A DNA stretch of 63,206 nt from Paludibacteraceae bacterium (GCA_017557345.1 JAFYZR010000124.1:1-63206); one strand, 5' to 3'; counted from the stretch's first letter, positions 52,367-62,922 are shown. Made by a program: numbers and translations. Notes: generated from the letters alone by a model not told the origin.

Positions 52367-53635
52367 ATGAGCCGTCGGTTACAGCGTATATTCGTCTTTG
52401 TTCTTTTCTCTTTGAGCGGAGCGGTCTTTTGTCTGGCCGCTGACATCGAGTGCGTAGGAAAAGCCACGCAGGTGGTGGAGGGCAATGATACTACGTTCAT
52501 CTTTAGGGATGAGCCTGCGCTACGCTCAAACATCGGTGCTGTGGACTGGTACACGTCTGATGGAACATTGTATGCCTCAGGAATGGAGGAGATCTTTCCG
52601 GAAGATGGCTGTTACCGGGTGAATAATATTCATTTCTGCGTACAGACCTATAAGGGCATTGACGATTTGGACTTTACCATCGAGGCTACTTGCGAAAACA
52701 CGCTGCTCCATGTGACGGGTGACATCTCTTCGCGCGCACACACGTATTCCTTATCATATAATGCGCTTGCATGGAATACGGAAGAGTGGGTGGACTCGGC
52801 GGCAACCGCGGACGGCAAACTGACAAAGACCATTGTGCTACCTGCCCTTTATGGTGCTACACCGATCAAGCTGTGCTACGACGAGGAGATTCGTGAGAAA
52901 TTAGACCTGGACTCAGCATGCGTGGAGAACGAATTGAAAGCGGACGAGGTACAGGCTGTGAAGCATGAGTTGACCAGTCTGGCCACGGTTCGCGGCAATG
53001 AAAACGAGAAGAGCAACGAGCGTAACCGCCCGACCAGTCAGACCTTAATCGCCAGTTCAGAGTACAGCGGACCGCTGGAGGTTGCTTTTTATAGCAACCC
53101 GACACCGGCAGCTATGTATTACCGCTGGGCGATTTATAAATCCACCGAACTGCTCGTAACGCGCAATGACCAGGACATCCGTTATACCTTCTCTGAACCC
53201 GGAGCCTACCGTATTGTATGTGCAGTCAATAACTCGCATTGTACTTCTGACTCCACGGAAATGTCAGTTCAAATAAGTGAGTCGTATCTGGCTGTGCCGA
53301 ACGTATTCACACCAAACGGAGACGGTAAGAACGATGAGTTCCGCGTGGCGTATAGATCCTTGCGTGAATTCCATTGTTGGGTATATAACCGCTGGGGAAA
53401 GCTGGTTTACGAATGGACCGATCCGGCAAAGGGATGGGACGGAACGATAAATGGCCGTCCGGCTGCTGAGGGAGCTTATTTCTATGTGATTAGAGCACTC
53501 GGTACAGATGCGGATAAAAACGCTTCATACTCCATGAAAGCGGTTTATACAAAGAAGAAACTGAAAGCAGACGAGTCCGTAATCGGTGTTTATCAGATGT
53601 CCGGAGACATAAACCTCTTGCGCGGAAGAAAGTAA
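52367..53635 (+). CDS. T9SS cargo protein with CHU_C (type B) sorting domain
   Basis: 422 residues. Signal peptide ending near FCLAA (about 25), an N-terminal region of beta domains, a PKD-like stretch near 235-305, and a CHU_C/gliding-motility-associated C-terminal domain: VPNVFTPNGDGKNDEF, VYNRWGKLVYEW, GWDGTINGRPAAEGAYFYVI and SGDINLLR at the end. This domain directs export by the T9SS, whose PorU and PorV are encoded at 12971-17557. An insert of about 25 residues precedes the last strand. Its role on the surface is unknown. Confidence 0.85.
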   Translation: MSRRLQRIFVFVLFSLSGAVFCLAADIECVGKATQVVEGNDTTFIFRDEPALRSNIGAVDWYTSDGTLYASGMEEIFPEDGCYRVNNIHFCVQTYKGIDDLDFTIEATCENTLLHVTGDISSRAHTYSLSYNALAWNTEEWVDSAATADGKLTKTIVLPALYGATPIKLCYDEEIREKLDLDSACVENELKADEVQAVKHELTSLATVRGNENEKSNERNRPTSQTLIASSEYSGPLEVAFYSNPTPAAMYYRWAIYKSTELLVTRNDQDIRYTFSEPGAYRIVCAVNNSHCTSDSTEMSVQISESYLAVPNVFTPNGDGKNDEFRVAYRSLREFHCWVYNRWGKLVYEWTDPAKGWDGTINGRPAAEGAYFYVIRALGTDADKNASYSMKAVYTKKKLKADESVIGVYQMSGDINLLRGRK

Positions 53636-53659
53636 AAAACGATACTAATAATTTATTGT

Positions 53660-55813
53660 ATGAAAAAAATGATGCTTATGGCTCTTACCACGGTAATGAT
53701 GGCCGCATGTACGGAAAAACAGGCAGTAGTTGAAGAAAATGCCAACCCGTTGTTAAATTACGCCAATTGGACCACCCCGCACGGGACGTATCCCTTCAAT
53801 GAGATATATGCGGAGCATTATATGCCTGCGTTTGACGAGGCTTTCCGGCAGGGTAGAGCTGAGATAGATGCCATTGTCCGTAATCCGGAGGAACCTACGT
53901 TTGCTAATACGATTGAGGCCTTGGAGAAATCCGGTCATACCTTGTCTGTGGTAGCCGGCTGTTTCTACAACCTCTCGCATGCTGAAACGAATGACTCCAT
54001 TCAAGCGATTGAGGTAGAGTTGAGTCCGAAAATGTCGGAATATAGCACGTCCATCATCCTCAATGACAGTCTTTTCCAGCGTGTCAAGGCCGTTTATGAC
54101 AAACGTGACCAGTTGCGCCTGGATGTTGACCAGCGTAAATTGTTAGAGGATACCTACGAGTCGTTTGCCGATAATGGTGCCAACCTGGATGAGGAAGGAA
54201 AAGCCAAATACCGTGAACTGACGGCCCGCCTGTCTATGCTTACGCTAAAGTTCGGTCAGAACGTACTCAAAGCAACCAATGCATGGACCAAACTCATTAC
54301 CGACGAGAAGCAATTAGAGGGCTTGAATGACGATACTAAAGGCATGCTTAAGGCCAAAGCGGAGAGTAAGGGACAAAAAGGATGGTTGCTTGACCTCAAG
54401 CCAACGACCCTCAGACCGGTGCTGCAGGATTGCGCTAACCGTGCACTTCGCCAAGAGATTTACATGGCATCTTCTACGCGTTGTATCGGTGGAGAATTCG
54501 ATAACACGCAAAATATAATCAACATTGCCAACACACGTCTGGAAATTGCCCAGTTGTTCGGCAAAGAAGATTACGCACAGAAATCACTCCATAAGACATG
54601 TGCCGAGACAGAAGAAAATGTAATGAATTTCCTTGACCAGCTGCGTGACGCATATATGCCGGCAGCTAAGGAGGACGTAAAAGAATTGCAAGATTACGCA
54701 GTTTCGTTAGGCTTTGAAGGTGAACTTCAGCCATGGGATTGGAGTTTCTACAGCAAAAAGCTGCAGGATGCCAAGTATAGCATTTCGGATGACATCCTTC
54801 GCCCATACTTTGAATTGGAGTCCGTTAAACAAGGCGTGTTTGGCTTGGCTAAACGCTTATATGGCTTGACATTTGTGGAGAACAAGGATATTCAGGTTTA
54901 TCATCCGGAAGTATCTGCATACGATGTATTCGACAGGCATGGCAAATTCCTAGCGGTATATTATAGCGATTTCCATCCGCGTGACGGCAAACGGGGTGGT
55001 GCATGGATGAATGATTTTCAGCCGCAATACAAATATGGCCGTAAGGATCATCGCCCACATATTGTCAACGTAATGAACTTTACGCGCGCAACCGAGACAA
55101 AGCCGGCCTTGTTAACACATGACGAGGTTGAGACTTTCCTGCACGAGTTTGGACATGCGCTTCATGGTATGTTAACCCGTTGCCGTTATAGTTCCCAGAG
55201 TGGCACATCGGTACCGCGTGACTTCGTGGAATTGCCAAGCCAGTTTAATGAGAACTTCCTTGATGAGAAAGAATTCCTGGATACTTTTGCCAAACATTAC
55301 GAGACTGGCGAACCTATGCCGGAAGAACTGATTGAGAAAATCAAGGCCGCTAATAACTACCATGCTGCTTATGGCTGTGTACGCCAGTTGTCCTTCGGTT
55401 ATCTCGACATGGCATGGCATAGACTTCATGAGCCATTCGTTGTTCCGGAAGGACAGACAGCAAAAGAAGCGGTTCTTAACTTTAGTAACGAAGCCATGGA
55501 GCAGGTTAGAGTAATGCCGAACATAGAAGGCACACAAATGGCTCCATCCTTTACGCATATCTTCTCCGGAGGCTATGCAGCAGGCTATTACAGCTATAAA
55601 TGGTCAGAATTGCTTGACGCAGATGCATTCTCGGTATTCAAGAAAGCCCAGGCAAAGCGTGGCTCAATCTTTGATAAGAAATCGGCTAATTCCTTCCGCA
55701 CCAATATTCTCGAGCGTGGCGGTACGGAGGAACCAATGGTTCTTTACCGTCGTTTCCGTGGAGGAGATCCATCGATTGATGCCCTGCTGGAGCGTGACGG
55801 AATCAAGAAATAA
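53660..55813 (+). CDS. dcp: M3-family peptidyl-dipeptidase (Dcp-like) lipoprotein
   Basis: 717 residues. Lipoprotein signal ending MMAAC (Cys about 19). The long helical M3 fold carries the zinc motif HEFGH in FLHEFGHALHGML (about 496-500) with downstream EFNENFLDE and YAAGYYSYKWSELLDADAF, as in oligopeptidase A and Dcp. It should trim peptides in the periplasm. It stands alone and ends in a strong terminator. Confidence 0.93.
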   Translation: MKKMMLMALTTVMMAACTEKQAVVEENANPLLNYANWTTPHGTYPFNEIYAEHYMPAFDEAFRQGRAEIDAIVRNPEEPTFANTIEALEKSGHTLSVVAGCFYNLSHAETNDSIQAIEVELSPKMSEYSTSIILNDSLFQRVKAVYDKRDQLRLDVDQRKLLEDTYESFADNGANLDEEGKAKYRELTARLSMLTLKFGQNVLKATNAWTKLITDEKQLEGLNDDTKGMLKAKAESKGQKGWLLDLKPTTLRPVLQDCANRALRQEIYMASSTRCIGGEFDNTQNIINIANTRLEIAQLFGKEDYAQKSLHKTCAETEENVMNFLDQLRDAYMPAAKEDVKELQDYAVSLGFEGELQPWDWSFYSKKLQDAKYSISDDILRPYFELESVKQGVFGLAKRLYGLTFVENKDIQVYHPEVSAYDVFDRHGKFLAVYYSDFHPRDGKRGGAWMNDFQPQYKYGRKDHRPHIVNVMNFTRATETKPALLTHDEVETFLHEFGHALHGMLTRCRYSSQSGTSVPRDFVELPSQFNENFLDEKEFLDTFAKHYETGEPMPEELIEKIKAANNYHAAYGCVRQLSFGYLDMAWHRLHEPFVVPEGQTAKEAVLNFSNEAMEQVRVMPNIEGTQMAPSFTHIFSGGYAAGYYSYKWSELLDADAFSVFKKAQAKRGSIFDKKSANSFRTNILERGGTEEPMVLYRRFRGGDPSIDALLERDGIKK

Positions 55814-55834
55814 AGGCTATACGCAAAGATACAG

Positions 55835-55866
55835 AAAACTCCTGCTCATTCGAGCGGGAGTTTTTA
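55835..55866. terminator. Bidirectional terminator between dcp and the orphan transcript
   Basis: AAAACTCC-TGCTC pairs with GAGC-GGGAGTTTT, loop ATTC; T-rich on the plus strand, TTTTC on the minus strand. It serves dcp rightward and could end the RNA that starts near 56047. Confidence 0.88.
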
Positions 55867-56047
55867 TTAAAAGTAAGTACTCTTAGTTAAGTCCGGTTTA
55901 ATACCACGCTTTTTAGAAAGCGAAAACAGCCGTCGTCTCGACGTCTGTTTTTCTAAGGTATTAGTCTGTTTATTTAAGGTACAAAAAAGATTGGTCTTAT
56001 CAAAAATGGATTTAAATTGTCAACTACACTTAGCATTTTTCTTAAAT
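55835..56047 (-). ncRNA. Candidate small RNA with two mutually exclusive folds (about 210 nt)
   Basis: A good leftward promoter (56054-56085) faces a terminator (55866-55835) and no long frame lies between. The RNA can form a nested stem: TAATACC/GGTATTA (55899-55905 with 55957-55963), TTAGAAA/TTTCTAA (55913-55919 with 55950-55956), AACAG/CTGTT (55925-55929 with 55945-55949) and GTCG/CGAC. A competing hairpin CGCTTT-TTAG-AAAGCG (55907-55922) uses the same TTAGAAA arm. A 20-codon frame begins at its second ATG-like site near 56034 and may be chance. Confidence 0.55.
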
Positions 56048-56053
56048 CCGGTG

Positions 56054-56085
56054 CAAAGGTACTACATTTTTTTTATATGCGCAAA
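56054..56085 (-). promoter_or_regulatory. Orphan leftward promoter downstream of yfcE
   Basis: Minus strand TTTG (56082-56085), 20-base spacer, TACCTTTG (56054-56061), extended -33 TTTGCGCATATA. The only thing it can drive before the terminator is the candidate RNA. Confidence 0.8.
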
Positions 56086-56162
56086 TTTTTTTATATGTTT
56101 TTTAACATATTTATGCAACTTTTTTTGATTTTTATCGATTATTGGCGATTTTGAACATTTAA

Positions 56163-56684
56163 TCAGAGTTTTTCAAGTTCAATTACTTCCAAATTGTCAA
56201 TTTTTGTTCCGTCGATAGTGAATCTCAACAGCGTCTGGCATGGTTGCCATCCTTGTTTTCCTGCTGCACCCGGGTTCATAGTTAGAAATTTGAATTGCGA
56301 ATCATACTGTACCTTCAAAATATGGCTATGCCCGCAGACAAAGAGATCAATTCGTTGATTCGGGTCTTCATGTTGCTCAAGCGCCTTGCGAAAAATGGGT
56401 AAGAGCCAAGGATTATAATGCCCCGGATAGCCACCTATATGCGTCATGAGCACGTTAACATCTTCCACTCGAAAACGGTAAAACTCACTTAGCGTATAGC
56501 GCACATCACCGCTATCCATATTCCCATAAACCGCACGGGTAGGCTTGGACTCACGCAAACGGCGTAGCACATCCTCGCTGCCTATGTCACCCGCATGCCA
56601 AATCTCATCTACGTCTTTGAAATGTTCCAAGACGCGTTTGTCCAGCAATCCGTGCGTGTCGCTTAATACGCCTATTCGAGTCAT
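56163..56684 (-). CDS. yfcE: YfcE/MJ0936-type metallophosphodiesterase
   Basis: 173 residues. The calcineurin-like metal motifs are all present: GVLSDTHG (5-12), HAGDIGS, YGNMDSGD, MTHIGGYPGHY and CGHSH. The size matches small phosphodiesterases of the YfcE group; the true substrate in the cell is unknown. Its ATG overlaps the GldF-like gene stop (ATGA at 56681), so it is the last gene of the leftward transporter operon. Confidence 0.9.
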   Translation of the reverse strand: MTRIGVLSDTHGLLDKRVLEHFKDVDEIWHAGDIGSEDVLRRLRESKPTRAVYGNMDSGDVRYTLSEFYRFRVEDVNVLMTHIGGYPGHYNPWLLPIFRKALEQHEDPNQRIDLFVCGHSHILKVQYDSQFKFLTMNPGAAGKQGWQPCQTLLRFTIDGTKIDNLEVIELEKL

Positions 56685-57346
56685 TTGTGTGTCAGTTTAT
56701 CAATGGTGAAGATTGACGCAATAATGGCAATAACGGCAACCGTAATGAAGAAAAGCAGGTCACGCAAATCCAGCACACCACGGGAAAGAGATGAGTAATG
56801 GTCTTGCATCAAAAGCCAGTACAAAACAAAACACATGAGAGCCCCGGAGATGAAACATACTATCTGACTCTTGCTGACGGTGGCGCAAAGCAAGCCGAGT
56901 GCCATAAAAGAGCCACTTAGCAGAATGAGACCAATGAACGATCCGAGAAAAGCACCACTATCCAGGTTTCCCATCGGTTCCGCCATATAAGCCACTACGA
57001 AATAATGTACAAAACAGGGCAATAAGCCAATTAAGACGAGCGTCCAGGCTGCAAAATACTTACCCAATATAATACGTGTCAGCGAGATGGGTTTCGTGCG
57101 GATTAAATCCCATATGCCCGATTGTCTTTCTTCCGAAAACAAACGCATCGTAAGGGCAGGGCATAGTAACATAAAGAGCCACGGACTCAATTGGAAAAGC
57201 CCGTCCACTTGGGAATAACCGGAGTCAATGATGTTCCATTGGCCCGGAATGACCCAAAGGAAAAGACTTATTGCCAATTGGTATAATCCGATAACAATAT
57301 ATGCAATCGGCGTAGAGAAATAATATGAGAGCTCTTTACGATACAC
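56681..57346 (-). CDS. gldF: ABC-2 permease GldF
   Basis: 221 residues. It starts with GTG at 57346, one base inside the stop of the transporter gene. YRKELSYYFSTPIAYIVIGLY, QLSPWLFMLLCPALTMRLFSEERQSGIWDLI and NLDSGAFLGSFIGLILL match GldF, the membrane part of the gliding ABC transporter with GldA and GldG. Six membrane helices. gldG and gldA are not next to it here, and in a presumably non-gliding gut or rumen organism the role may be in secretion or surface assembly instead. Confidence 0.82.
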   Translation of the reverse strand: MYRKELSYYFSTPIAYIVIGLYQLAISLFLWVIPGQWNIIDSGYSQVDGLFQLSPWLFMLLCPALTMRLFSEERQSGIWDLIRTKPISLTRIILGKYFAAWTLVLIGLLPCFVHYFVVAYMAEPMGNLDSGAFLGSFIGLILLSGSFMALGLLCATVSKSQIVCFISGALMCFVLYWLLMQDHYSSLSRGVLDLRDLLFFITVAVIAIIASIFTIDKLTHK

Positions 57347-58644
57347 TATTTCTTAACCGGTGTTTTGGGGAAGAAGATCCAGAAGAGGATGGCCACTACC
57401 AAAGCATAAGCGGCAAAGGAATACCATGACATCTTCCATCCGTCCCAAATAGCCATGAAATCAGCAGTCTCAGGCAGATGATATACAAACTTATTCACAA
57501 CGGCCTGTGCCGAGAGTGTACCGATAGTAGCTCCGACGCCATTGGTCATTACCATGAATAAGCCTTGTGCGCTTGAGCGCATCGATGGGTCAGTCTCTTG
57601 ATCTACATAAAGCGCTCCAGAGATATTAAAGAAGTCAAATGCAAAACCGTAAACAATGCAGCTGAGCACGAAGAGCAATACACCCGGGAAGCCCGGATTG
57701 CCTGCACCAAAGAAAGCGAAACGGAATACCCACGCGAACATCGCCATCAGCATTACATTCTTTATACCGAATTTCTTAAGGAAGAACGGAATAGCCAGAA
57801 TACACAGCGCTTCGCAGATCTGGCTGATGGAAATCAAAATACCGGAGTGTTGTACAGCAAAGGTCTCTGCAAAAGCAGGATTGGCGCTAAAGCTTGCCAG
57901 GAACGGATTTGCAAAGCCATTGGTGATTTGCAGACTTACACCCAAAAACATACAGAAGATGAAGAACAGCGCCATTTTCTTTTGCTTGAAGAGCGCAAAG
58001 GCTTTGAGACCAAGTGCTTCCACCAAGTCCACTTTGCCTTCCGTCTTACTAACCTCACAGTTCGGTAACGTCAGCGAGTAAGCCGCCAGAATAAGGCTTA
58101 GACCTCCACTTATAACAAACTGAGCGGGTGTATCCATTGCACCTACAAGGTCGACAATCCACATTGTAGCGATAAAACCAACTGTTCCGAAAACACGGAT
58201 AGGCGGGAAGTCCTTGACGGTGTCCATTCCGGCCTTTACAAGCGCGTTAAATGCCACGGAATTAGTCAAAGCAATCGTCGGCATGAAGAATGCTACGGAA
58301 ATGGTGTAAAGCGAGAAGAGTGGGGCAAAAGCCACGTCTGCACCTGCCGTAAAGGCATAAATACCTGCTGCACCCATGAAAAGACCAGCTAAAGCATGAC
58401 ATAGACTCAAAGCTTTCTGAGCGGGTAACCAGCGGTCAGCTACAATACCCATCAAGGCCGGCATGAAAAGGCTGACGATACCTTGAATGGAATAGAACCA
58501 TCCGATTTGTGAACCAAAACCGTGAGCGCCAAGATAGCGGCCCATTGATGTTAAATACGCACCCCATACCGCGAACTCCATGAAGTTCATCACAATGAGG
58601 CGAATCTGAAGAGATCTGTTTTTCATAATACTATCTAATTTCAA
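57346..58644 (-). CDS. Nucleoside:H+ symporter of the NupG/XapB MFS family
   Basis: 432 residues with twelve membrane helices. RLIVMNFMEFAVWGAYLTSMGRYL, GIQGIVSLFMPALMGIVADRW-like loop 2-3 (YSIQGIVSLFMPALMGIVADRWLPAQKALSL) and QTDPSMRSSAQGLF-like loop (VDQETDPSMRSSAQGLFMVMTNGVGATIG) are NupG hallmarks. It should import nucleosides with protons. It lies 14 bases after prfC on the minus strand. Confidence 0.9.
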   Translation of the reverse strand: MKLDSIMKNRSLQIRLIVMNFMEFAVWGAYLTSMGRYLGAHGFGSQIGWFYSIQGIVSLFMPALMGIVADRWLPAQKALSLCHALAGLFMGAAGIYAFTAGADVAFAPLFSLYTISVAFFMPTIALTNSVAFNALVKAGMDTVKDFPPIRVFGTVGFIATMWIVDLVGAMDTPAQFVISGGLSLILAAYSLTLPNCEVSKTEGKVDLVEALGLKAFALFKQKKMALFFIFCMFLGVSLQITNGFANPFLASFSANPAFAETFAVQHSGILISISQICEALCILAIPFFLKKFGIKNVMLMAMFAWVFRFAFFGAGNPGFPGVLLFVLSCIVYGFAFDFFNISGALYVDQETDPSMRSSAQGLFMVMTNGVGATIGTLSAQAVVNKFVYHLPETADFMAIWDGWKMSWYSFAAYALVVAILFWIFFPKTPVKK

Positions 58645-58658
58645 ATATAACTATCCAA

Positions 58659-60155
58659 TTAAAACTCACTTGTAAAGTGGAATTTAATATGCTTATAGTC
58701 TTGTTGCGCCATGCTCAAAACGTAGGCACTATCCGCCATAAACACATCCCGTCCTTCTTTGTCGTAAGCCATATACTGCGCTTTGCGCTTCTTGAAGGTA
58801 TCCAATTCAGCATCGTCATCCGATTCAATCCAGCAAGCTTTGTACATCTGCAAGGGTTGCCATTTGCATTTTGCTTGATATTCATGCTCCAAGCGATACT
58901 GAATGACTTCAAACTGCAATTGTCCTACGGTACCGATGATTTTTCGTCCGTTCAACTGGCTTATAAAGAGCTGTGCCACACCTTCATCCATAAGCTGATT
59001 AACGCCTTTTTCCAATTGTTTCTGCTTCATCGGATCGGCATTATCAATATATTTGAACATCTCCGGAGAGAAGGAAGGCAATCCTTTGAAATGCAGTTTC
59101 TCGCCCGAGGTAAGTGTGTCGCCTATTTTGAAGTTTCCCGTGTCAGGCAAACCAACTATATCGCCTGCATACGCTTCATCCACGGTCTCTTTCTTTTGCG
59201 CCATGAAGCATGTAGGTGCTGCAAATCGCATTTGCTGCTCTTTGCGTACATGGTAATAATAGGTATTCCGCAGGAACTTACCGCTACAAATCTTGAAGAA
59301 GGCGATACAGGACCTATGATTCGGGTCCATATTAGCATGAATCTTGAAGCAGAAGGCCGTAAATTTGTCCTCCATCGGTTCCACGGCTCGTTCTTCGGCT
59401 GTTACAGGACGCGGAGATGGCGCATTAAGAACAAAGAAATCGAGTAGTTCTTGCACTCCGACAGTCTTATAGGCAGAGCCAAAGAACACCGGAGCCAAGT
59501 CGCCACGCAGGTATGCTTCTTTGTCAAATTCCGGATACACTCCGTCGATCAATTCCATATCAGCCTGCAGTTTCTCGCTTAGCTCTTTCGGGCGATTGTT
59601 GAGCGCGAAGACGGACTCAAATTTAAGTCCCTGTCCGTTCGCCCATGTTACAGGCGTACAATGAATACCCAACTCGCGTTCTGCTTCATCCATCAAATCA
59701 AACGGATCTTTGCCTTCACGGTCCATCTTGTTCATGAAAATCATGACAGGTGTTTTGCGCATTCGGCATACTTCCATCAAGCGGCGAGTCTGCGTCTCAA
59801 CACCTTTAGCTGAATCGATGACCACTATCGCACTATCAACGGCTGTCAACGTACGGAAAGTGTCTTCTGCAAAGTCCTGGTGACCGGGTGTATCAAGAAT
59901 ATTGATATGATAGCCGTCGTAATCGAAACCCATCACGGAAGTAGCAACGGATATACCACGCTGCTTTTCGATCTCCATCCAGTCAGAAGTGGCTGTCTTT
60001 CGAATCTTATTTGACTTGACCGCCCCGGCTACGTGAATAGCTCCGCCATATAACAGAAGTTTCTCTGTAAGTGTAGTTTTACCGGCATCCGGGTGAGAGA
60101 TGATGGCAAATGTGCGACGACGCAGTATTTCTTGTTGATCAGCGGAGGGTAGCAT
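58659..60155 (-). CDS. prfC: Peptide chain release factor 3
   Basis: 498 residues, near the 520-530 usual for RF3. G1 is [13 protein letters not shown], then the switch region [25 protein letters not shown] and [16 protein letters not shown]; the C-terminal part has [17 protein letters not shown]. This GTPase recycles RF1/RF2 and helps quality control. Its start overlaps pheT by 17 bases, so translation is probably coupled. Confidence 0.96.
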   Translation of the reverse strand: MLPSADQQEILRRRTFAIISHPDAGKTTLTEKLLLYGGAIHVAGAVKSNKIRKTATSDWMEIEKQRGISVATSVMGFDYDGYHINILDTPGHQDFAEDTFRTLTAVDSAIVVIDSAKGVETQTRRLMEVCRMRKTPVMIFMNKMDREGKDPFDLMDEAERELGIHCTPVTWANGQGLKFESVFALNNRPKELSEKLQADMELIDGVYPEFDKEAYLRGDLAPVFFGSAYKTVGVQELLDFFVLNAPSPRPVTAEERAVEPMEDKFTAFCFKIHANMDPNHRSCIAFFKICSGKFLRNTYYYHVRKEQQMRFAAPTCFMAQKKETVDEAYAGDIVGLPDTGNFKIGDTLTSGEKLHFKGLPSFSPEMFKYIDNADPMKQKQLEKGVNQLMDEGVAQLFISQLNGRKIIGTVGQLQFEVIQYRLEHEYQAKCKWQPLQMYKACWIESDDDAELDTFKKRKAQYMAYDKEGRDVFMADSAYVLSMAQQDYKHIKFHFTSEF

Positions 60156-62610
60156 GGAATTCTTGTTCGAATTTTGCCTTCAGACGATTCATAACGTTCT
60201 CAATCTGTGTATCTTTGAGCGTATTCTCCGCATCTTGCAAGATGAATGAAAGGGCATACGATTTCTTGCCGGTCTCGAGGTTCTTTCCCTCGTATACATC
60301 AAAGAGGAATACGTTTTTCAGCAGTTTCTTCTCTACAGAGAAGGCGGCACGTGCCAAATCGGCGAACTCGATGTTCTTATCCACCAGCAAAGCGAAGTCA
60401 CGCTTCACTTCCGGATATTTTGGCAAATCGTTGATAACAGCCTTGTATTGCTTGTTTTGCTTGAGCAGTTGATTCCAATCCAGGTCTGCATAGAATACTT
60501 CCTGGTCGATATCGAAGATCTTCAGCTGCTTACGAGTCACAATACCGATAAATCCTAATGCCTTGCCATTAACGGCCTTAAGCACCAATCCATCGCTAAA
60601 CAATTCATTCTCAAGGCGTTCTACGCTTATTTTCGTTATATCGATGCCCAAACGCACGAGAATATTATCGACATAGGCACGGAGCTGATAGAATGAAGTC
60701 TTCTCGTCTTTACGAACCCAACTCTGCGCAGATTTATTACCTGTCAGCCACAAGCCCAAATGCGGTTCTTCGGAATATTCAACGAGTGAATTCTCGGGAT
60801 TATGTTCACGCGCTGCCGGATTAGCATGATAATGATAACAACTGCCAAATTCATAGAATTTGAGGTCGTTATTCTTTCGGTTTGCGTTTCGTGCAATAGA
60901 TTCCAATCCGCCAAAGAGTAGGGTTTGACGCATAACGCCAAGATCCTGGCTCAACGGATTCATTATCTTCACACAATTAGCCAACGGCAGTTGCTCCAGC
61001 GGCTCGTAATAAGCCACTTTGGTGAGCGAGTTATTGAGAATCTCGTTAAATCCTTGAGCGGTCAGCTGTTCCGCTATGCGACGACGCAATTGCTCCGGAT
61101 TCGGTTTCGGGCTATAAGCCAGACTGGTATTCAGTTTCTCCGGGAATTCCACATTATCGTAGCCGTATATACGAAGTATATCTTCTACCACATCGCACTC
61201 TCGTTGAACATCCACACGGTAACGGGGAACAGCCAATTGCCAAATATCGCCATCTTTCTTGACAATCTCAATCTCCAGCGCGCGTAAAATGGTCTCGATA
61301 GTATCTTCGCCAATCGCTTTGCCGATAAGATTGTTCACACGGCTTATCTGAATCGTTACGTCCCATGGCTTGAAATCGCCATTTACAGTATCCGTTACTT
61401 CCATAGCCACCTGCCCGCCTGCCACTTCTTGAATAAGAAGTGCTGCACGCTTGAGCACATAGATGGTGTTATTCGGATCGCAGCCACGCTCATAGCGGAA
61501 CGAAGCGTCCGTCTGTAACTGATGACGGCGGCTGGTCTTACGGATGAAGACCGGGTCAAAATATGCGGACTCCAGGAACACATTCTTCGTGTTTTCCGTC
61601 ACACCGCTTTCCAATCCGCCGAAAACGCCTGCAATACACATTGCCTCGGAGCTGTTGGCAATCATCAGGTCACGCTCATTCATCTCGCGTTCTATGCCAT
61701 CAAGCGTGACAAATTTCTCGCCTTGTTTGGCCAAACGCACATGAATCTCGTTGCCTTTTATCTTGTCTGCATCGAAAGCATGTAACGCTTGTCCGCACTC
61801 ATGGAGAACGAAGTTCGTCACATCGACGATGTTATTTATCGGTCGAAGACCGATAGTAAGCAAGCTGTTCTTCAGCCACTCCGGCGATTCTTTCACTTCC
61901 ACGCCTTTGATGCTCACGCCCGAATAACGCGGACAAGCCTCCGGAGCATCAACCACTACGTGGATTGGTAATTGGTTATTGTTAATTGTAAATTGCTCCA
62001 CATCGGGCTTCTGGAGACGAACATCCTGTCCGTGCGCTTTATAATAGGCATACAGATCCCGCGCAACACCAAAATGGCTGCAAGCATCCGAACGGTTAGG
62101 CGTTATATCCACTTCGATGATCGTATCGTTTTCTATGTGATAATACTCCGCAGCCGTCATGCCAACAGGCGTATCAGCCGGAAGGACGATGATACCGGCA
62201 TGGTCTGTTCCAACGCCTATCTCATCTTCCGCGCAAATCATTCCCCACGATTCTTCGCCACGCAGTTTGCCTTTCTTGATCGTAAAGCTCTCGTCTCCGC
62301 TATAAAGAACGGTTCCGATAGTAGCAACAATCACTTTCTGTCCGGCTGCCACATTAGGCGCGCCACAAACGATTGGCAAAGGTTCGCTTTCACCAATATT
62401 GACGGTCGTTACATGCAAATGGTCAGAATTAGGGTGGGGTGCACACGTCAGCACTTCGCCTACTACCAGGCCTTTCAGCCCACCACGGATGGTCTCTTTT
62501 TCTTCTACTGTCCCTACTTCGAGACCAATGGAGGTAAGGATTTTAGCTACTGTCTCTGCATCATCCGGCAGATTAATGTAGCGTTTCAACCACTTATAAG
62601 ATATATTCAT
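60139..62610 (-). CDS. pheT: Phenylalanyl-tRNA synthetase beta subunit
   Basis: 823 residues, full length. [19 protein letters not shown] start, tRNA-binding domain ([21 protein letters not shown]), B3/B4 editing region ([25 protein letters not shown]), B5, the core catalytic-like domain (EFGSCYHYH...) and the C-terminal anticodon-binding fold ([15 protein letters not shown]). The alpha subunit is not adjacent. The segment [13 protein letters not shown] has DNA like the local AATTAACAATT micro-repeats but the length fits the family. It lies three bases after the lipoprotein gene. Confidence 0.97.
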   Translation of the reverse strand: MNISYKWLKRYINLPDDAETVAKILTSIGLEVGTVEEKETIRGGLKGLVVGEVLTCAPHPNSDHLHVTTVNIGESEPLPIVCGAPNVAAGQKVIVATIGTVLYSGDESFTIKKGKLRGEESWGMICAEDEIGVGTDHAGIIVLPADTPVGMTAAEYYHIENDTIIEVDITPNRSDACSHFGVARDLYAYYKAHGQDVRLQKPDVEQFTINNNQLPIHVVVDAPEACPRYSGVSIKGVEVKESPEWLKNSLLTIGLRPINNIVDVTNFVLHECGQALHAFDADKIKGNEIHVRLAKQGEKFVTLDGIEREMNERDLMIANSSEAMCIAGVFGGLESGVTENTKNVFLESAYFDPVFIRKTSRRHQLQTDASFRYERGCDPNNTIYVLKRAALLIQEVAGGQVAMEVTDTVNGDFKPWDVTIQISRVNNLIGKAIGEDTIETILRALEIEIVKKDGDIWQLAVPRYRVDVQRECDVVEDILRIYGYDNVEFPEKLNTSLAYSPKPNPEQLRRRIAEQLTAQGFNEILNNSLTKVAYYEPLEQLPLANCVKIMNPLSQDLGVMRQTLLFGGLESIARNANRKNNDLKFYEFGSCYHYHANPAAREHNPENSLVEYSEEPHLGLWLTGNKSAQSWVRKDEKTSFYQLRAYVDNILVRLGIDITKISVERLENELFSDGLVLKAVNGKALGFIGIVTRKQLKIFDIDQEVFYADLDWNQLLKQNKQYKAVINDLPKYPEVKRDFALLVDKNIEFADLARAAFSVEKKLLKNVFLFDVYEGKNLETGKKSYALSFILQDAENTLKDTQIENVMNRLKAKFEQEFHATLR

Positions 62611-62613
62611 CGT

Positions 62614-62853
62614 TTATTTTTTTGTTTCTTCAGGCATGGGATCTGCAAAATCACCGACTTGCTCTATTTGGCCATCCAGAACGGCTGGTGAACCATATTT
62701 AAGCATAACCATTTCTTCCGGCTCAGGACAACCATATTTTTCGATGGGTGCCGGACCGTAAAGACACTCATGGGAATCACAACTGGTGCCAAGCAATCCG
62801 AAGCTCATCGCACCAAGTATCACATTGATTCCATGTAACCATTTCTTTTTCAT
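62614..62853 (-). CDS. Small lipoprotein with repeated YGxP motifs
   Basis: 79 residues. The signal peptide MKKKWLHGINVILGAMSFGLLGTSC ends in a Cys likely to be lipidated. The mature part repeats a Tyr-Gly-x-(x)-Pro pattern (LYGPAPIEKYGCPEPEEMVMLKYGSPAV) and is acidic. Bacteroidota have a family of radical-SAM-associated putative lipoproteins with similar YG/P patterns, so it could be a modified peptide, but no radical SAM gene is in the window. The promoter has a palindrome over its -33 box. It leads pheT-prfC-transporter genes. Confidence 0.65.
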   Translation of the reverse strand: MKKKWLHGINVILGAMSFGLLGTSCDSHECLYGPAPIEKYGCPEPEEMVMLKYGSPAVLDGQIEQVGDFADPMPEETKK

Positions 62854-62890
62854 AACGTATGATTTTTACACATTTATCCAAAATCGGGTA

Positions 62891-62922
62891 CAAAAGTAGT
62901 AAAAAAATTTTGAATTACCAAA
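62891..62922 (-). promoter_or_regulatory. Promoter with -33 palindrome, lipoprotein-pheT-prfC operon
   Basis: Minus strand TTTG (62919-62922), 20-base spacer, TACTTTTG (62891-62898). The -33 box lies within the palindrome TTACCAA-ATAA-TTGGTAA (62915-62932), a candidate operator. Confidence 0.82.

Larger units (their letters stand above)
55814..56162. other. 349-bp intergenic region with terminator, structured RNA candidate and leftward promoter
   Basis: No conventional gene is visible. It contains a bidirectional terminator (55835-55866), a nested inverted repeat (55899-55963), a leftward promoter (56054-56085) and an AT-rich stretch with one more TTGAACATTT (56151-56160), the core of the dispersed element's terminal repeat. 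Confidence 0.75.
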
